Shown here piece after piece: positions 33,523 through 42,360 of a stretch of 64,000 bases of DNA (within the stretch, counting starts at the first letter, position 1; each line of letters begins with the position of its first letter). The notes under the pieces are model-generated. The model was not told where the DNA came from. It did no database searches and saw only the letters and a list, made by a program, of their open reading frames with translations. Made by a program: the position numbers and the translations under genes. The DNA is from JBEKCD01 sp050015055. Its GTDB lineage: Archaea > Thermoproteota > Bathyarchaeia > Bathyarchaeales > Bathycorpusculaceae. The stretch lies in contig JBEKCD010000014.1 of NCBI GenBank assembly GCA_050015055.1, positions 1 through 64,000 of the forward strand. Direction: 5' to 3'.

Positions 33523-34233
33523 GTGACTCGAGCGTTGTATCTGGAGGACACTTATCTCAAAGAATGTGACGCCGTTGTCGTTTCGGTAAAAGATGGAAAG
33601 TACGTGGTTCTGGATCAAACCATCTTCTACCCAAAGGGAGGCGGTCAACCTTGCGATGCAGGAAAAATCATTAGCGGGAATGAGGTTTACAACGTTGTTT
33701 ACGTCGGCAAATTCTCCGGCGAAATCAGTCACGAGGTCGACCGTCCGGGTTTGAAAACAGGCGACAGAGTTCACTGCGTGCTAGACTGGGCCCGAAGGTA
33801 TAAGCTCATGCGAACTCATACTGCAGCCCACCTTTTCGCTTCACTGCTGTGCAACGGCACGGGCGCACTTGTCACCGGCAACCAGCTTGAAACAGACAAG
33901 ATACGATTCGACTTCAGCCTGGAACAGTTCAACCCTGAAATCCTAGAAAAATATGTGGCCAAAACGAACGAACTGCTCAAGAAAGACACTCCAGTGAAAT
34001 CCTATGAACTTCCCAAACAAGAAGCCCTCAAAATCCCCGGCGTAGTAAAAATGGCAGAAGCCTTCCCGCCGGACATCCCGCGCCTCCGCATCGTAGAACT
34101 GGTCGACCTCGACAAACAAGCCGACGGAGGAACACACGTCAAAAACCTAAACGAGGTCGGCCAGATAAAACTGCTCAAGACCGAAAACAAAGGCAAAAAC
34201 AACAGAAGAATCTACTTCACCCTAACACCTTGA
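33523..34233 (+). CDS. alaX: Alanyl-tRNA editing protein AlaX
   Basis: The 236-residue protein has the AlaRS editing fold: FYPKGGGQPCDAG (about 35-47), the zinc motif RTHTAAH (His-x3-His) and a late ADGGTHVKN. It removes Ser or Gly wrongly attached to tRNA-Ala. In the last motif the residue before GGTH, often a zinc-binding Cys in AlaRS and AlaX, is Asp, so zinc binding may differ. GTG start at 33523. Size and domain order fit the AlaX-M/L group without the oligomerisation domain. Confidence 0.9.
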   Translation: MTRALYLEDTYLKECDAVVVSVKDGKYVVLDQTIFYPKGGGQPCDAGKIISGNEVYNVVYVGKFSGEISHEVDRPGLKTGDRVHCVLDWARRYKLMRTHTAAHLFASLLCNGTGALVTGNQLETDKIRFDFSLEQFNPEILEKYVAKTNELLKKDTPVKSYELPKQEALKIPGVVKMAEAFPPDIPRLRIVELVDLDKQADGGTHVKNLNEVGQIKLLKTENKGKNNRRIYFTLTP

Positions 34234-34320
34234 ACTCGTGGAAACCAAGCGTACAAGGGCTCCTTTTAATACGTAATCCGGAGTCAATCAAGCATCGATG
34301 CACTATGGCCTATCAGATAT

Positions 34321-34352
34321 TTCGCAGATTTTGGCAAAATGTCTTCTGCGAA
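34321..34352 (+). repeat. Nested inverted repeat upstream of the flippase gene
   Basis: TTCGCAGA (34321-34328) and TCTGCGAA (34345-34352) are perfect complements. Between them ATTTT-GGC-AAAAT forms an inner hairpin. It lies 60 nt before the start at 34415 and could be an operator or an RNA hairpin, including a terminator of alaX. Confidence 0.55.
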
Positions 34353-34414
34353 GAGGCAAAAGTTTTCAAACGTGGAGACAAGTATTCACACATGCTTTGA
34401 GAAAGTGAAAGCCT

Positions 34415-35899
34415 GTGTCTAAGAGCGAGCTGAGAATCCAGTATTCGGGCCTCATCATATTCGCAGCTCAGCTAATCAGCGTGGTCACAGGCATGGCATT
34501 CATTCTATTACTTACAAGAAGCATGACAACAGACCAATATGGTGTATGGGGAAACATCTTCGACGTAACAGGTTACTTCCTGTTGTTTTCAGGGTTCATC
34601 CCGTTCTGGGCATTACGGTTTGTCGCTCGGGGAGAAGAAGGCGCAACTAAGACGGCTTTTGTGGCAAACCTCACCGTGGCCATAGCCTCAGCCGCGGCCT
34701 ACATTCCACTAGCCCCCCTTATCGCAACGAGTCTTCATATCACTGAAACCAGTGTTTACGTCTTGGCCTCAGCTCAACTGGTCACCGTGTACGCTGTTAG
34801 CACACTTGAATCTTGTCTGCGTGCAAAAAAACCCCAAGCAATAGGATATGGCCTCCTGCTGGAAGAAGTGGTCAAACTTAGCCTGGCTTACCTGTTTATC
34901 GTGAGACTTCAGCAGTTGTTCATAGGCGCCATGCTTAGCCTCATCCTGTCAGCCTCATTCCAAACGCTCTTCTATTTGAAGCTCTTATCAAAGGATCTCC
35001 GACAAAAAGTCCAGTGGAGCTACGTTAGAGAATGGCTCAAGGGCTCAGCAGCACTCGTTTACAACGCTGTTGGAGGACAATTGGCCAATTTCGTTCTTAT
35101 TCTGCTTATTGTTTACGGAACCCAATCAGGCAGAGGTGAGTACCTGGCCGCAACAACATTTGCAACCATCATCGGATACTCCGCATCCTTGGCATTCGCA
35201 CTCTATCCGAAATTGCTTGCTGAAAACAGCTTGAAAGAAATAGCAGCATCTCTTAAAACGGTGCTAATGTTCGCGCTCCCACTGGCAGCAATCACCATCT
35301 CGATGTCACCATCCCTCCTAACGATCCTGAAAATATCCTACCGCGAGGCCTGGCCCGTACTCATCGTCCTTTCAATCGATGCGCTCATATCTCTGGTATC
35401 GACATTCTACACCAACGTGCTTTACGGCGTTGAAAAACTAGACGAAGAAGCAAGAATACCGCTCAGAAAACTCGTTAAGAGCAAGATGTTCAAGCTGCTG
35501 ACGTTACCTTACGTACAAGCTGCAATCACCCTGCCAACAACACTGTACATTTTGACCCAATTCGCGAACGGACAGGCCGTGCGAGCAGCCACTTATGTGG
35601 CAATCATCATCATGGCTGCCCATGCTATCATGTTTCTTCTCACCTATCTCATCATGGGTACCTCAGTGAGAATAGTTGTTCCTTGGGGAAGCATAGGAAA
35701 ATACGTTTTCGCTTCATCCGCCACTGGGGTCATCCTGTACGTGGTTCCTCACCCGGCGACGCTGGCTTTGACCTTCGTTACTGTTGTGGTGGGAGCAGCG
35801 GTATATGCTGCATTGATTTTGGCAATCGACAAAGATGCAAGGATGCTGGTTCGTTCAATACTGCAGGAAATAGGGTTGGCCCCCAAAGCGATGGGCTGA
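34415..35899 (+). CDS. Polysaccharide flippase-like membrane protein (MATE/Wzx superfamily)
   Basis: The 494-residue protein is almost wholly hydrophobic with about 12-14 membrane helices and starts SELRIQYSGLIIFAAQLISVVTGMAFILLLTRS. The RSMTTDQYGVWG motif after helix 1 is typical of Wzx/MurJ-like lipid-linked sugar exporters. It probably flips lipid-linked glycans for surface-protein glycosylation. No glycosyltransferase genes are close. GTG start at 34415. Confidence 0.8.
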   Translation: MSKSELRIQYSGLIIFAAQLISVVTGMAFILLLTRSMTTDQYGVWGNIFDVTGYFLLFSGFIPFWALRFVARGEEGATKTAFVANLTVAIASAAAYIPLAPLIATSLHITETSVYVLASAQLVTVYAVSTLESCLRAKKPQAIGYGLLLEEVVKLSLAYLFIVRLQQLFIGAMLSLILSASFQTLFYLKLLSKDLRQKVQWSYVREWLKGSAALVYNAVGGQLANFVLILLIVYGTQSGRGEYLAATTFATIIGYSASLAFALYPKLLAENSLKEIAASLKTVLMFALPLAAITISMSPSLLTILKISYREAWPVLIVLSIDALISLVSTFYTNVLYGVEKLDEEARIPLRKLVKSKMFKLLTLPYVQAAITLPTTLYILTQFANGQAVRAATYVAIIIMAAHAIMFLLTYLIMGTSVRIVVPWGSIGKYVFASSATGVILYVVPHPATLALTFVTVVVGAAVYAALILAIDKDARMLVRSILQEIGLAPKAMG

Positions 35900-36004
35900 T
35901 CGCATAAAACTGGCCAGGCATCGGAAGAACGACCTTTGCCAACTGTGCGAAACCGCTTGAACGCGTGCTTTTCGATGTTAGAAAATAAAGATTTACAAGC
36001 AAAA

Positions 36005-36014
36005 GCTATATGAA
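36005..36014 (+). promoter_or_regulatory. TATA box of the ETF/beta-oxidation unit
   Basis: GCTATATGAA is centred near 36009, so transcription should begin around 36034-36038. That is after the ATG at 36031, which argues for the TTG start of etfB at 36058. Confidence 0.6.
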
Positions 36015-36057
36015 AACAGCCTGCTAAATCATGTTTCATTACTTGGAGAGGAAAGAT

Positions 36058-36846
36058 TTGGAGATAATTGTTTGTGTCAAGCACGTTCCAGAAACGGCTG
36101 AGGCAGAGTTGAAAATAGACTCTACGGGCAAAGCCATAGACAAAACAGGCTTGGTCTTTGACATCAACGAATGGGATGATTATGCGTTGGAAGAAGCAGT
36201 GCGCATGAAGGAAAAGCAGGGAGGAACCGTCACAGCCATAACCATAGGCGCTGACGACTCTGACACGACCCTGAGAAAGTGTCTCGCTCGAGGAGCTGAC
36301 AAAGCCATAAGGCTTACAGACCCGAAATTCAACGATTCGGATGGGTACGCCATAGCAAAAATCTTGCACAGCGTAATCAAAACCTTGCATTTCGACTTGA
36401 TCCTGACAGGAATGCAAGCAGGCGACGACGGTCAAGCCATTGTAGGCCCGATCCTTGCAGAAATGCTCAAGATCCCTCACGCGACGATGGTAAAGAAAAT
36501 CGAGCTCGCCGCAGGCGCGGCTAAAGTCAACAGGGAGCTTGAAGGCGGATTGGAAGAGCAGGTTGAGGTGAAAACCCCCGCGTTGCTTTCGGTTCAGACG
36601 GGGATAAACGAGCCAAGATACGTTTCAATAATGGGCATCAGAAAAGCCATGCAGAAAGAAATAAAACTCATGACCCTGGCAGACACTGGCCTGACTGAGA
36701 ACGATGTTGGTGCAGCAGGTTCGTGGGTCAGAATAGAGAAGATGTACGTTCCGCCGGTCGAGAAACAAGCAGAATTCATCAAGGGAAGCCCTGATGAAAT
36801 CGCGGCAAGAATAACTGAAATCCTCAAGTCAAGGGGGTTAATCTAG
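36058..36846 (+). CDS. etfB: Electron transfer flavoprotein beta subunit
   Basis: The product (262 aa) starts MEIIVCVKHVPETAEAEL from TTG 36058, six bases after GAGAGG. The in-frame ATG at 36031 lies upstream of the predicted transcription start and adds residues foreign to the family. FDINEWDDYALEEAVRMKE and LARGADKAIRL are EtfB landmarks, and ILTGMQAGDDGQAIVGP binds AMP or FAD. It accepts electrons from acyl-CoA dehydrogenases encoded downstream. etfA begins 1 bp after its stop. Confidence 0.92.
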   Translation: MEIIVCVKHVPETAEAELKIDSTGKAIDKTGLVFDINEWDDYALEEAVRMKEKQGGTVTAITIGADDSDTTLRKCLARGADKAIRLTDPKFNDSDGYAIAKILHSVIKTLHFDLILTGMQAGDDGQAIVGPILAEMLKIPHATMVKKIELAAGAAKVNRELEGGLEEQVEVKTPALLSVQTGINEPRYVSIMGIRKAMQKEIKLMTLADTGLTENDVGAAGSWVRIEKMYVPPVEKQAEFIKGSPDEIAARITEILKSRGLI

Positions 36847-36847
36847 A

Positions 36848-37843
36848 ATGGCCAAAATCTTCGTTTTAGCCGAGCACCGGCAAGGGCAAATCAGAGACAT
36901 AACCTATGAGATGCTCACGAAAGCGCGAGAACTGTCCGAAAAGACCGGCTCAGAACTGACAGCCCTTCTTCTTGGCAAAGACGTGAAAGAACACGCAAAG
37001 ATGCTGGCAGAATACGCGAAGACCGTTATCATGGTTGACGATGCCAAACTTGAAAACTTCAACTCTGAAGCTTACAAGAAAATCCTGTCAACCCTAATCA
37101 CCCAGCACAAGCCCCTGCTGGTCATGATGGGCCACACCTCCTACGGCGTGGACCTTGCCCCAAGACTGGCAACAGCGCTGAACCTGCCGCTCGCAACAGA
37201 CTGCATAGATCTAGCATTTGAAAACGGCGCGCTCACCGTAACGAGGCAAATGTTCGGCGGCAAGGTGAACGTCAAAGCCGCTGCCAGAAAGGCTGAAACT
37301 TACATCACAACGGTTCGTCAGGCGACGTTCTCGCCGCAAAAACCCTCACCGCCGGCAAACGGACAAATCGTTGAGACCGCCTCGCCCTTAACGGAGGAAA
37401 TAGCCGAGAAGCGGTTCATACAGTACGTTTCGCCTTCGCCAGGCGGAGTTGACATAACAGCCGCTGAGAAACTGGTGGGAATCGGTCGCGGAATAAAAGA
37501 CGTCGCCAACGTGCCAGTAGCAGATGAACTCGCAAAAGCATTGGGCGGAGTACTTGCGTGTTCACGTCCGATCGTGGACAAAGGCTGGCTTCCCACAGAT
37601 CGTCAAGTGGGCACTTCCGGAAAGACCGTGAAACCAAAACTGTATCTCGCCCTCGGAATCAGCGGTGCGTTCCAGCACGTGCTCGGAATGAAAAGCTCAG
37701 ACCTGATAATAGCCGTGAACAAAGACCCCAAAGCACCAATCTTCAGCTATGCAGACTACGCCGTGGTCGAAGACCTATTCAAAATAGTTCCTTCTCTAAG
37801 GAACAAAATAAATGAATCAAAAACGCTGAAGACCTGCAAGTAA
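36848..37843 (+). CDS. etfA: Electron transfer flavoprotein alpha subunit
   Basis: The 331-residue product has the C-terminal FAD domain: VGIGRGIKDVANVPVADELAKALGG, CSRPIVDKGWLPTDRQVGTSGKTVKPKLYLALGISGAFQH, and VNKDPKAPIFSYADYAVVEDLF. It binds the FAD that shuttles electrons. No extra ferredoxin domain is fused. The acyl-CoA dehydrogenase gene follows 17 bp later. Confidence 0.93.
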   Translation: MAKIFVLAEHRQGQIRDITYEMLTKARELSEKTGSELTALLLGKDVKEHAKMLAEYAKTVIMVDDAKLENFNSEAYKKILSTLITQHKPLLVMMGHTSYGVDLAPRLATALNLPLATDCIDLAFENGALTVTRQMFGGKVNVKAAARKAETYITTVRQATFSPQKPSPPANGQIVETASPLTEEIAEKRFIQYVSPSPGGVDITAAEKLVGIGRGIKDVANVPVADELAKALGGVLACSRPIVDKGWLPTDRQVGTSGKTVKPKLYLALGISGAFQHVLGMKSSDLIIAVNKDPKAPIFSYADYAVVEDLFKIVPSLRNKINESKTLKTCK

Positions 37844-37860
37844 CTAGGAGAGAAGAACAG

Positions 37861-39012
37861 ATGGACTTCAAACTGAACGATGAACAACAGGAGATAAAAC
37901 GTGCAGTTCGCGAATTCTGCACCAAAGAATTCACTCCAGAACTTGCGCTGGAGCTTGACCAAAAAGAAGAGTTTCCAATGGCCCTCTACAAAAAGGCTGC
38001 ACAGCTCGGGTTCACGAGCATGCGGATACCGCAGGAATACGACGGGCAAGGGTACGGCGTGTTGGAAGACTGCTTGGCGGTCGAAGAAATGTGCCGAGCA
38101 GACCCAGGCCTGGGAGTCGCAGTCTCGCTTGGAAACCTCATGGTTCCAGACGTCCTTCTGAAACACGGAAATGAAGAGCAAAAAAAGAAATACATCCCGC
38201 CTCTGGCGAGAGGCGACAAAATAGCTGCAGCAGCATTCACCGAACCCGAGCATGGTAGCGACATAACACGCATGGACTCAACCGCAGTGAGAAACGGAAA
38301 CGAATGGACTATCAACGGAGCAAAAGAATTCATAACAAACGCCACCAGCGCCGACACGTTCATCCTTCTCTGCCAATCAGACCCAAACGCTCAGCCTTCA
38401 CACCGAGGACAAAGCATCTTCCTAGCAGAGAAAGGCACGTGCGGGCTAGAAGCAACTAAACTACACGGCAAGATGGGCATCAAACCATGCGTAACAGGCT
38501 CACTTTCAATGGCCGACCTCAAAGTACCAGAAACCAACCTAGTAGGCGAACAGGGAAAAGGCTTCTACTACACGCTCGAACTCTTCGACGGAACCAGAAT
38601 AACCGTCGCAGCCCAAGCAGTCGGCATGGCACAAGGAGCTTTTGAACGAGCACTAGCCTACGCGAAGACCCGGAAACAATTCGGGCAACCAATAATCAAC
38701 TTCGAGGGCATCAGCTTCAAACTCGCAGATATGATGATAAAAATCGAGTCAGCCAGGCTAATGACGTACAAAGCAGCATGGCTCTACGACAAAGAAAAGC
38801 CCAACGCCGTTGCCACCTCGATGGCCAAGGCCTACGCAGGCCGCGTCGCAATGGAAGTGACAGACGATGCCATCCAGATCTTCGGAGGCTACGGTTACCT
38901 GGCCGACTACCACGTCGAACGATTCCACAGATGCGCAAAAATAACAGAAATCTACGAAGGCACGAGCGAGATGCAAAAATACACAATAGCCAACTACCTG
39001 GCCAAACAATAG
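37861..39012 (+). CDS. Acyl-CoA dehydrogenase (copy 1)
   Basis: The 383-residue flavoenzyme has AAAFTEPEHGSDITRM for FAD, WTINGAKEFITNA, and the C-terminal IFGGYGYLADYHVERFHRCAKITEIYEGTSEMQ. It makes the 2,3-double bond of an acyl-CoA, giving electrons to ETF. It is about 60% like copy 2 at 40302 by eye. A T-rich stretch (39021-39035) right after the stop looks like an archaeal terminator. Chain-length preference cannot be read off. Confidence 0.94.
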   Translation: MDFKLNDEQQEIKRAVREFCTKEFTPELALELDQKEEFPMALYKKAAQLGFTSMRIPQEYDGQGYGVLEDCLAVEEMCRADPGLGVAVSLGNLMVPDVLLKHGNEEQKKKYIPPLARGDKIAAAAFTEPEHGSDITRMDSTAVRNGNEWTINGAKEFITNATSADTFILLCQSDPNAQPSHRGQSIFLAEKGTCGLEATKLHGKMGIKPCVTGSLSMADLKVPETNLVGEQGKGFYYTLELFDGTRITVAAQAVGMAQGAFERALAYAKTRKQFGQPIINFEGISFKLADMMIKIESARLMTYKAAWLYDKEKPNAVATSMAKAYAGRVAMEVTDDAIQIFGGYGYLADYHVERFHRCAKITEIYEGTSEMQKYTIANYLAKQ

Positions 39013-39020
39013 TCGTCCCC

Positions 39021-39035
39021 TTCTTCTTTTTTTCC
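39021..39035 (+). terminator. T-rich archaeal terminator after acyl-CoA dehydrogenase
   Basis: A run TTCTTCTTTTTTTCC begins 9 bp past the stop. Archaeal RNA polymerase ends at such T tracts. The next gene has its own AT-rich upstream region (GTTTTATTA near 39065). Confidence 0.5.
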
Positions 39036-39114
39036 CTCTGCAATCTAGAAGCAAAGATTCACAAGTTTTATTACCATTCTTCTTTCACTCTAGAATGTCC
39101 AACGGGGAAGCATT

Positions 39115-40305
39115 TTGACAGATCAAAAGATAAAGAAGGCAACGGTCATTGGCTCTGGTTCAATGGGCCATGGAATAACTCAACTCTTGGCAATGAACGG
39201 GTGCGAAGTCACCATGGTGGACATAAACGATGAAATACTGCAGAAAGCCAAGGAAAAAATAAAGTGGAGCCTCGGCAAGTTCGCTGAGAAGAAACGCATA
39301 AGACAAGAAGACGCTGACGCAGCGCTGGCGAGGATAGCCACCACCACTAGTTATGAGCAAGCAGGGAAGGACATTGACTTTGCAATAGAAGCCTCTCCCG
39401 AAAACATAGAGCTGAAGAGAACCGTTTTCGCCAAACTTGACCAAGTAGCCCCTCCGCATGCCATACTGGCGTCTAACACGTCAACACTGAGCATAACAGA
39501 AATGGGAAAAGCAACCAAACGCCCAGACAGAGTGGCTGGGATGCACTTCTTCAACCCACCTCAAATGATGGCGTTAGTCGAAGTTATCAAAGGAGACGGC
39601 ACAAGCCCAGAAACCATCACGACCTTGGCGGAGCTGGCTAGGAAACTCGGAAAAACACCGATAATCGTGAGAAAGGACGTGCGAGGCTTCGTCGTCAACC
39701 GTGTGCTCGGGGCTGTTTTCAACGAGGCCTTCTGGGCTTACCAACGGAAAGAAGCAACCATGGAAGGAATCGACGCTTCAGTAAAGTACACGGGCGGTTT
39801 CCCAATGGGATGGTTCGAACTCGCCGACTTTGTCGGGCTTGACATAGCCTACGAGGTTGGGAAAATACTCTACGAGGCTTACGGCGAAAGGTTCAAACCG
39901 TGCTCAGAAGTAATCGACCACTTGATAAAGGACCATAAGTTCGGGCAGAAAACGGGGGTGGGCTTCTACGACTGGACAAAGGGTCGGCCGAGGATACCGT
40001 TCAACATGCTGGACGAGTATGACGTCGACAGGTCATGGGCAGTCGCCGCGAACGAGGCTGCTTGGCTGATTTTTGACGACGCCGCAAACCCTGAAGACAT
40101 CGACACAGGAATGAAACTGGGAACATACTGGCCCTCGGGTCCATGCGAACACGCAGACCGGGCAGGGCTAGACTCAATTGTCGGCAAGCTTAAAGAGCTG
40201 TATGCGAAGTACAATATGGAAATGTACAAACCTTGCCCCATCCTCGAAGAGTATGTGAGCAAGGGGTGGACTGGAAAGAAAGCTGGAAGGGGGTTCTACA
40301 AATGA
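39115..40305 (+). CDS. 3-hydroxyacyl-CoA dehydrogenase
   Basis: The 396-residue product has the NAD motif ATVIGSGSMGHGITQLLAMNG, SNTSTLSITEMG, GMHFFNPPQMMALVEVI with the catalytic His, and GFVVNRVLGAVFNEAF. The C-terminal 3HCDH domain is duplicated, the last copy ending GWTGKKAGRGFYK. It oxidises L-3-hydroxyacyl-CoA to 3-oxoacyl-CoA. The start is TTG 39115. Its TGA overlaps the next gene's ATG, so the two are translationally coupled. Confidence 0.93.
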   Translation: MTDQKIKKATVIGSGSMGHGITQLLAMNGCEVTMVDINDEILQKAKEKIKWSLGKFAEKKRIRQEDADAALARIATTTSYEQAGKDIDFAIEASPENIELKRTVFAKLDQVAPPHAILASNTSTLSITEMGKATKRPDRVAGMHFFNPPQMMALVEVIKGDGTSPETITTLAELARKLGKTPIIVRKDVRGFVVNRVLGAVFNEAFWAYQRKEATMEGIDASVKYTGGFPMGWFELADFVGLDIAYEVGKILYEAYGERFKPCSEVIDHLIKDHKFGQKTGVGFYDWTKGRPRIPFNMLDEYDVDRSWAVAANEAAWLIFDDAANPEDIDTGMKLGTYWPSGPCEHADRAGLDSIVGKLKELYAKYNMEMYKPCPILEEYVSKGWTGKKAGRGFYK

Positions 40306-41456
40306 AATTCGAGTTGACAGAAGAACAACTTCACATCAAGAATGCCGTCAGAGAGTTTTGCCAAAAAGAGTTCAAACTCGAACTGGCATTGGAGCTTGAC
40401 AAGAAAGAGGAATATCCGCTGGACTTGTACAAGGCCGCTGCGAAGCTGGGTTTCACGAGCATGTCTTTTCCAGAAGAATACGGCGGTCAAGGATGCGGAT
40501 TGCTCGAGACTTGCATCGCAGTAGAAGAGATGTGCCGGGGCGACTCCTCGTTAGGTGTGGCAATTTCGAGCGGCAACTTCGGAAGCGAATTCATCCTCGA
40601 ACACGGAACCAAGGAACAGAAAGAAAAATACCTGCCCCCTGTATGTAAGGGCGACTATCTTTCCGCGGCAGCGTTCACTGAGCCAAACCTCAGTGGAAGC
40701 GAAATAACCAAAATGGAAACCACGGCAACAAAATACGGAAACGAATGGTGGATAAGCGGCCAGAAAACCTTCATAACAAACGCCACTATGGCGGATTTCG
40801 TCGTTGTTCTCACACAAACGGACACGAAAATCAGACCCACTCACCGAGGAGAAACACTGTTCGTGGTTGAAAAGGGTACCGCGGGCTTTGAAGCTACGAA
40901 GCTGCATAACAAAATGGGGATAAGGGCCTCCACGACGGGTGAACTCAACTTCGACAACGTCAAAGTCACGGACTGGAACATAGTCGGTGAACTGAACAAG
41001 GGCTTTTACTATTCCATGGCATTCTTCGACAAGACAAGAGTGGGCGTTGCAGCACAAGCCACTGGAATGGCGCAGGGAGCTTGGGAAATAGCGTTCAAGT
41101 ACGCAAAACAGAGGGAGGCTTTTGGGGCTCCGATATTGCAGCACGAAGCAATCGGCGTAACGCTGGCTGAAATGGCCACAAAAATCGAAGCCGCAAGGCT
41201 GCTAACGTACAAAGCGGCTTCACTGGTTGACGAAGGAAAAATGGATCCCATGGCAACAGCAATGGCGAAGTACTACGCTTCTCACGTTGCGATGGAAGTC
41301 ACGAACGCGGCAATCCAAACTCTCGGAGGCTACGGATACTTCGGCGAGTACAGAGTTGAAAAATACCATCGTGACGCAAAAATAACCGAAATCTACGAGG
41401 GAACTTCTGAAATTCAAAAACTTCAAGTTCTCAAGTACCTCCTCAGTAAATACTAG
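40302..41456 (+). CDS. Acyl-CoA dehydrogenase (copy 2)
   Basis: The 384-residue product begins MKFELTEEQLHIKNAVREFCQ at an ATG overlapping the previous stop. It has AAAFTEPNLSGSEITKMET, WWISGQKTFITNA and TLGGYGYFGEYRVEKYHRDAKITEIYEGTSEIQ. It differs from copy 1 by an insertion-like change in the FAD loop (NLSGSEITK instead of EHGSDITR), hinting at a different substrate. It shares ETF with copy 1. Confidence 0.94.
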   Translation: MKFELTEEQLHIKNAVREFCQKEFKLELALELDKKEEYPLDLYKAAAKLGFTSMSFPEEYGGQGCGLLETCIAVEEMCRGDSSLGVAISSGNFGSEFILEHGTKEQKEKYLPPVCKGDYLSAAAFTEPNLSGSEITKMETTATKYGNEWWISGQKTFITNATMADFVVVLTQTDTKIRPTHRGETLFVVEKGTAGFEATKLHNKMGIRASTTGELNFDNVKVTDWNIVGELNKGFYYSMAFFDKTRVGVAAQATGMAQGAWEIAFKYAKQREAFGAPILQHEAIGVTLAEMATKIEAARLLTYKAASLVDEGKMDPMATAMAKYYASHVAMEVTNAAIQTLGGYGYFGEYRVEKYHRDAKITEIYEGTSEIQKLQVLKYLLSKY

Positions 41457-41477
41457 CAAGTCATGCGCAAAAAAAGT

Positions 41478-41485
41478 CATATATG
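41478..41485 (+). promoter_or_regulatory. TATA box for the enoyl-CoA hydratase/thiolase unit
   Basis: CATATATG lies about 36 nt before the TTG start, which gives a leader of about ten bases. Confidence 0.5.
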
Positions 41486-41517
41486 CTTACAGAAGTAACT
41501 CTGTAGTTAGGTGATGT

Positions 41518-42309
41518 TTGTTGAGCAAATCGTATGAAACCATCAAAGTGGAAAGAGAACAGAACACGCTGTGGATAATACTGAACAGACAGCATCGATT
41601 GAACGCCTTCAATGACGTTTTGCTTGAGGAGCTCAGCGACATGCTGGAAACCGCTGAGAAAGACCCAACTGTCAAGTGCGTCGTAATTACTGGTGACGGA
41701 GACAGAGCCTTCAGCGCAGGTGCAGACGTGACCATGTTTCCGAAGGCAACTCCAGTTAAGGCTGAGGAATTCTCAAGAGCAGGTCAGAAGACTTTCGGCA
41801 AGATAGAAGAAATGAGTAAGCCAGTTATAGCAGCGATCAACGGCTTCGCGCTCGGCGGAGGCTTAGAGCTAGCCTTGGCGTGCGACTTCAGAGTGGCTGC
41901 TGAACACGCAGAGCTTGGAAGCCCCGAAATTGCCCTAGGACTAATCCCGGGATGGGGTGGAACCCAAAGACTCGTAAGAACCATAGGATTGCCCAGAGCC
42001 AAGGATCTTGTGATGCTTGGAAACAGAGTGAAAGCGGATGAGGCTCTGAGAATCGGGCTGGTGCACAAGGTCGTGCATTACGAGAAGTTGCGAGAAGAGG
42101 TCGGGGAGATGGCGAAGAAGCTTTCAGAAGGTCCGCCGATAGCCATGAAATACGCCAAGAGCGCGCTAAACTACGGAACACAAGTGCCTCTAGAAGTCGG
42201 ATTGAGACTGGAAGCAGGGCTGATGGGCTTGGCATTTTCCACTGAGGATCTCAAGGAAGGCGTCGAGGCTATGATGTCCAAGAGGAAGCCCGAGTTCAAA
42301 GGAAAATGA
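41518..42309 (+). CDS. Enoyl-CoA hydratase/isomerase family protein
   Basis: The 263-residue crotonase-fold protein has AFSAGADVTMFP, INGFALGGGLELALACDFRVAAEHAELGSPEIALGLIPGWGGTQRL with the oxyanion loop, and the two catalytic Glu positions (near 112 and 132). It hydrates trans-2-enoyl-CoA. Tandem TTG codons at 41518 and 41521 are both possible starts. The thiolase gene follows 51 bp later. Confidence 0.93.
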   Translation: MLSKSYETIKVEREQNTLWIILNRQHRLNAFNDVLLEELSDMLETAEKDPTVKCVVITGDGDRAFSAGADVTMFPKATPVKAEEFSRAGQKTFGKIEEMSKPVIAAINGFALGGGLELALACDFRVAAEHAELGSPEIALGLIPGWGGTQRLVRTIGLPRAKDLVMLGNRVKADEALRIGLVHKVVHYEKLREEVGEMAKKLSEGPPIAMKYAKSALNYGTQVPLEVGLRLEAGLMGLAFSTEDLKEGVEAMMSKRKPEFKGK

Positions 42310-42360
42310 TCTCTTACCCGTTTCTCGTTATTATTTCCAAGTAAATCAAGAATAAAGGAT

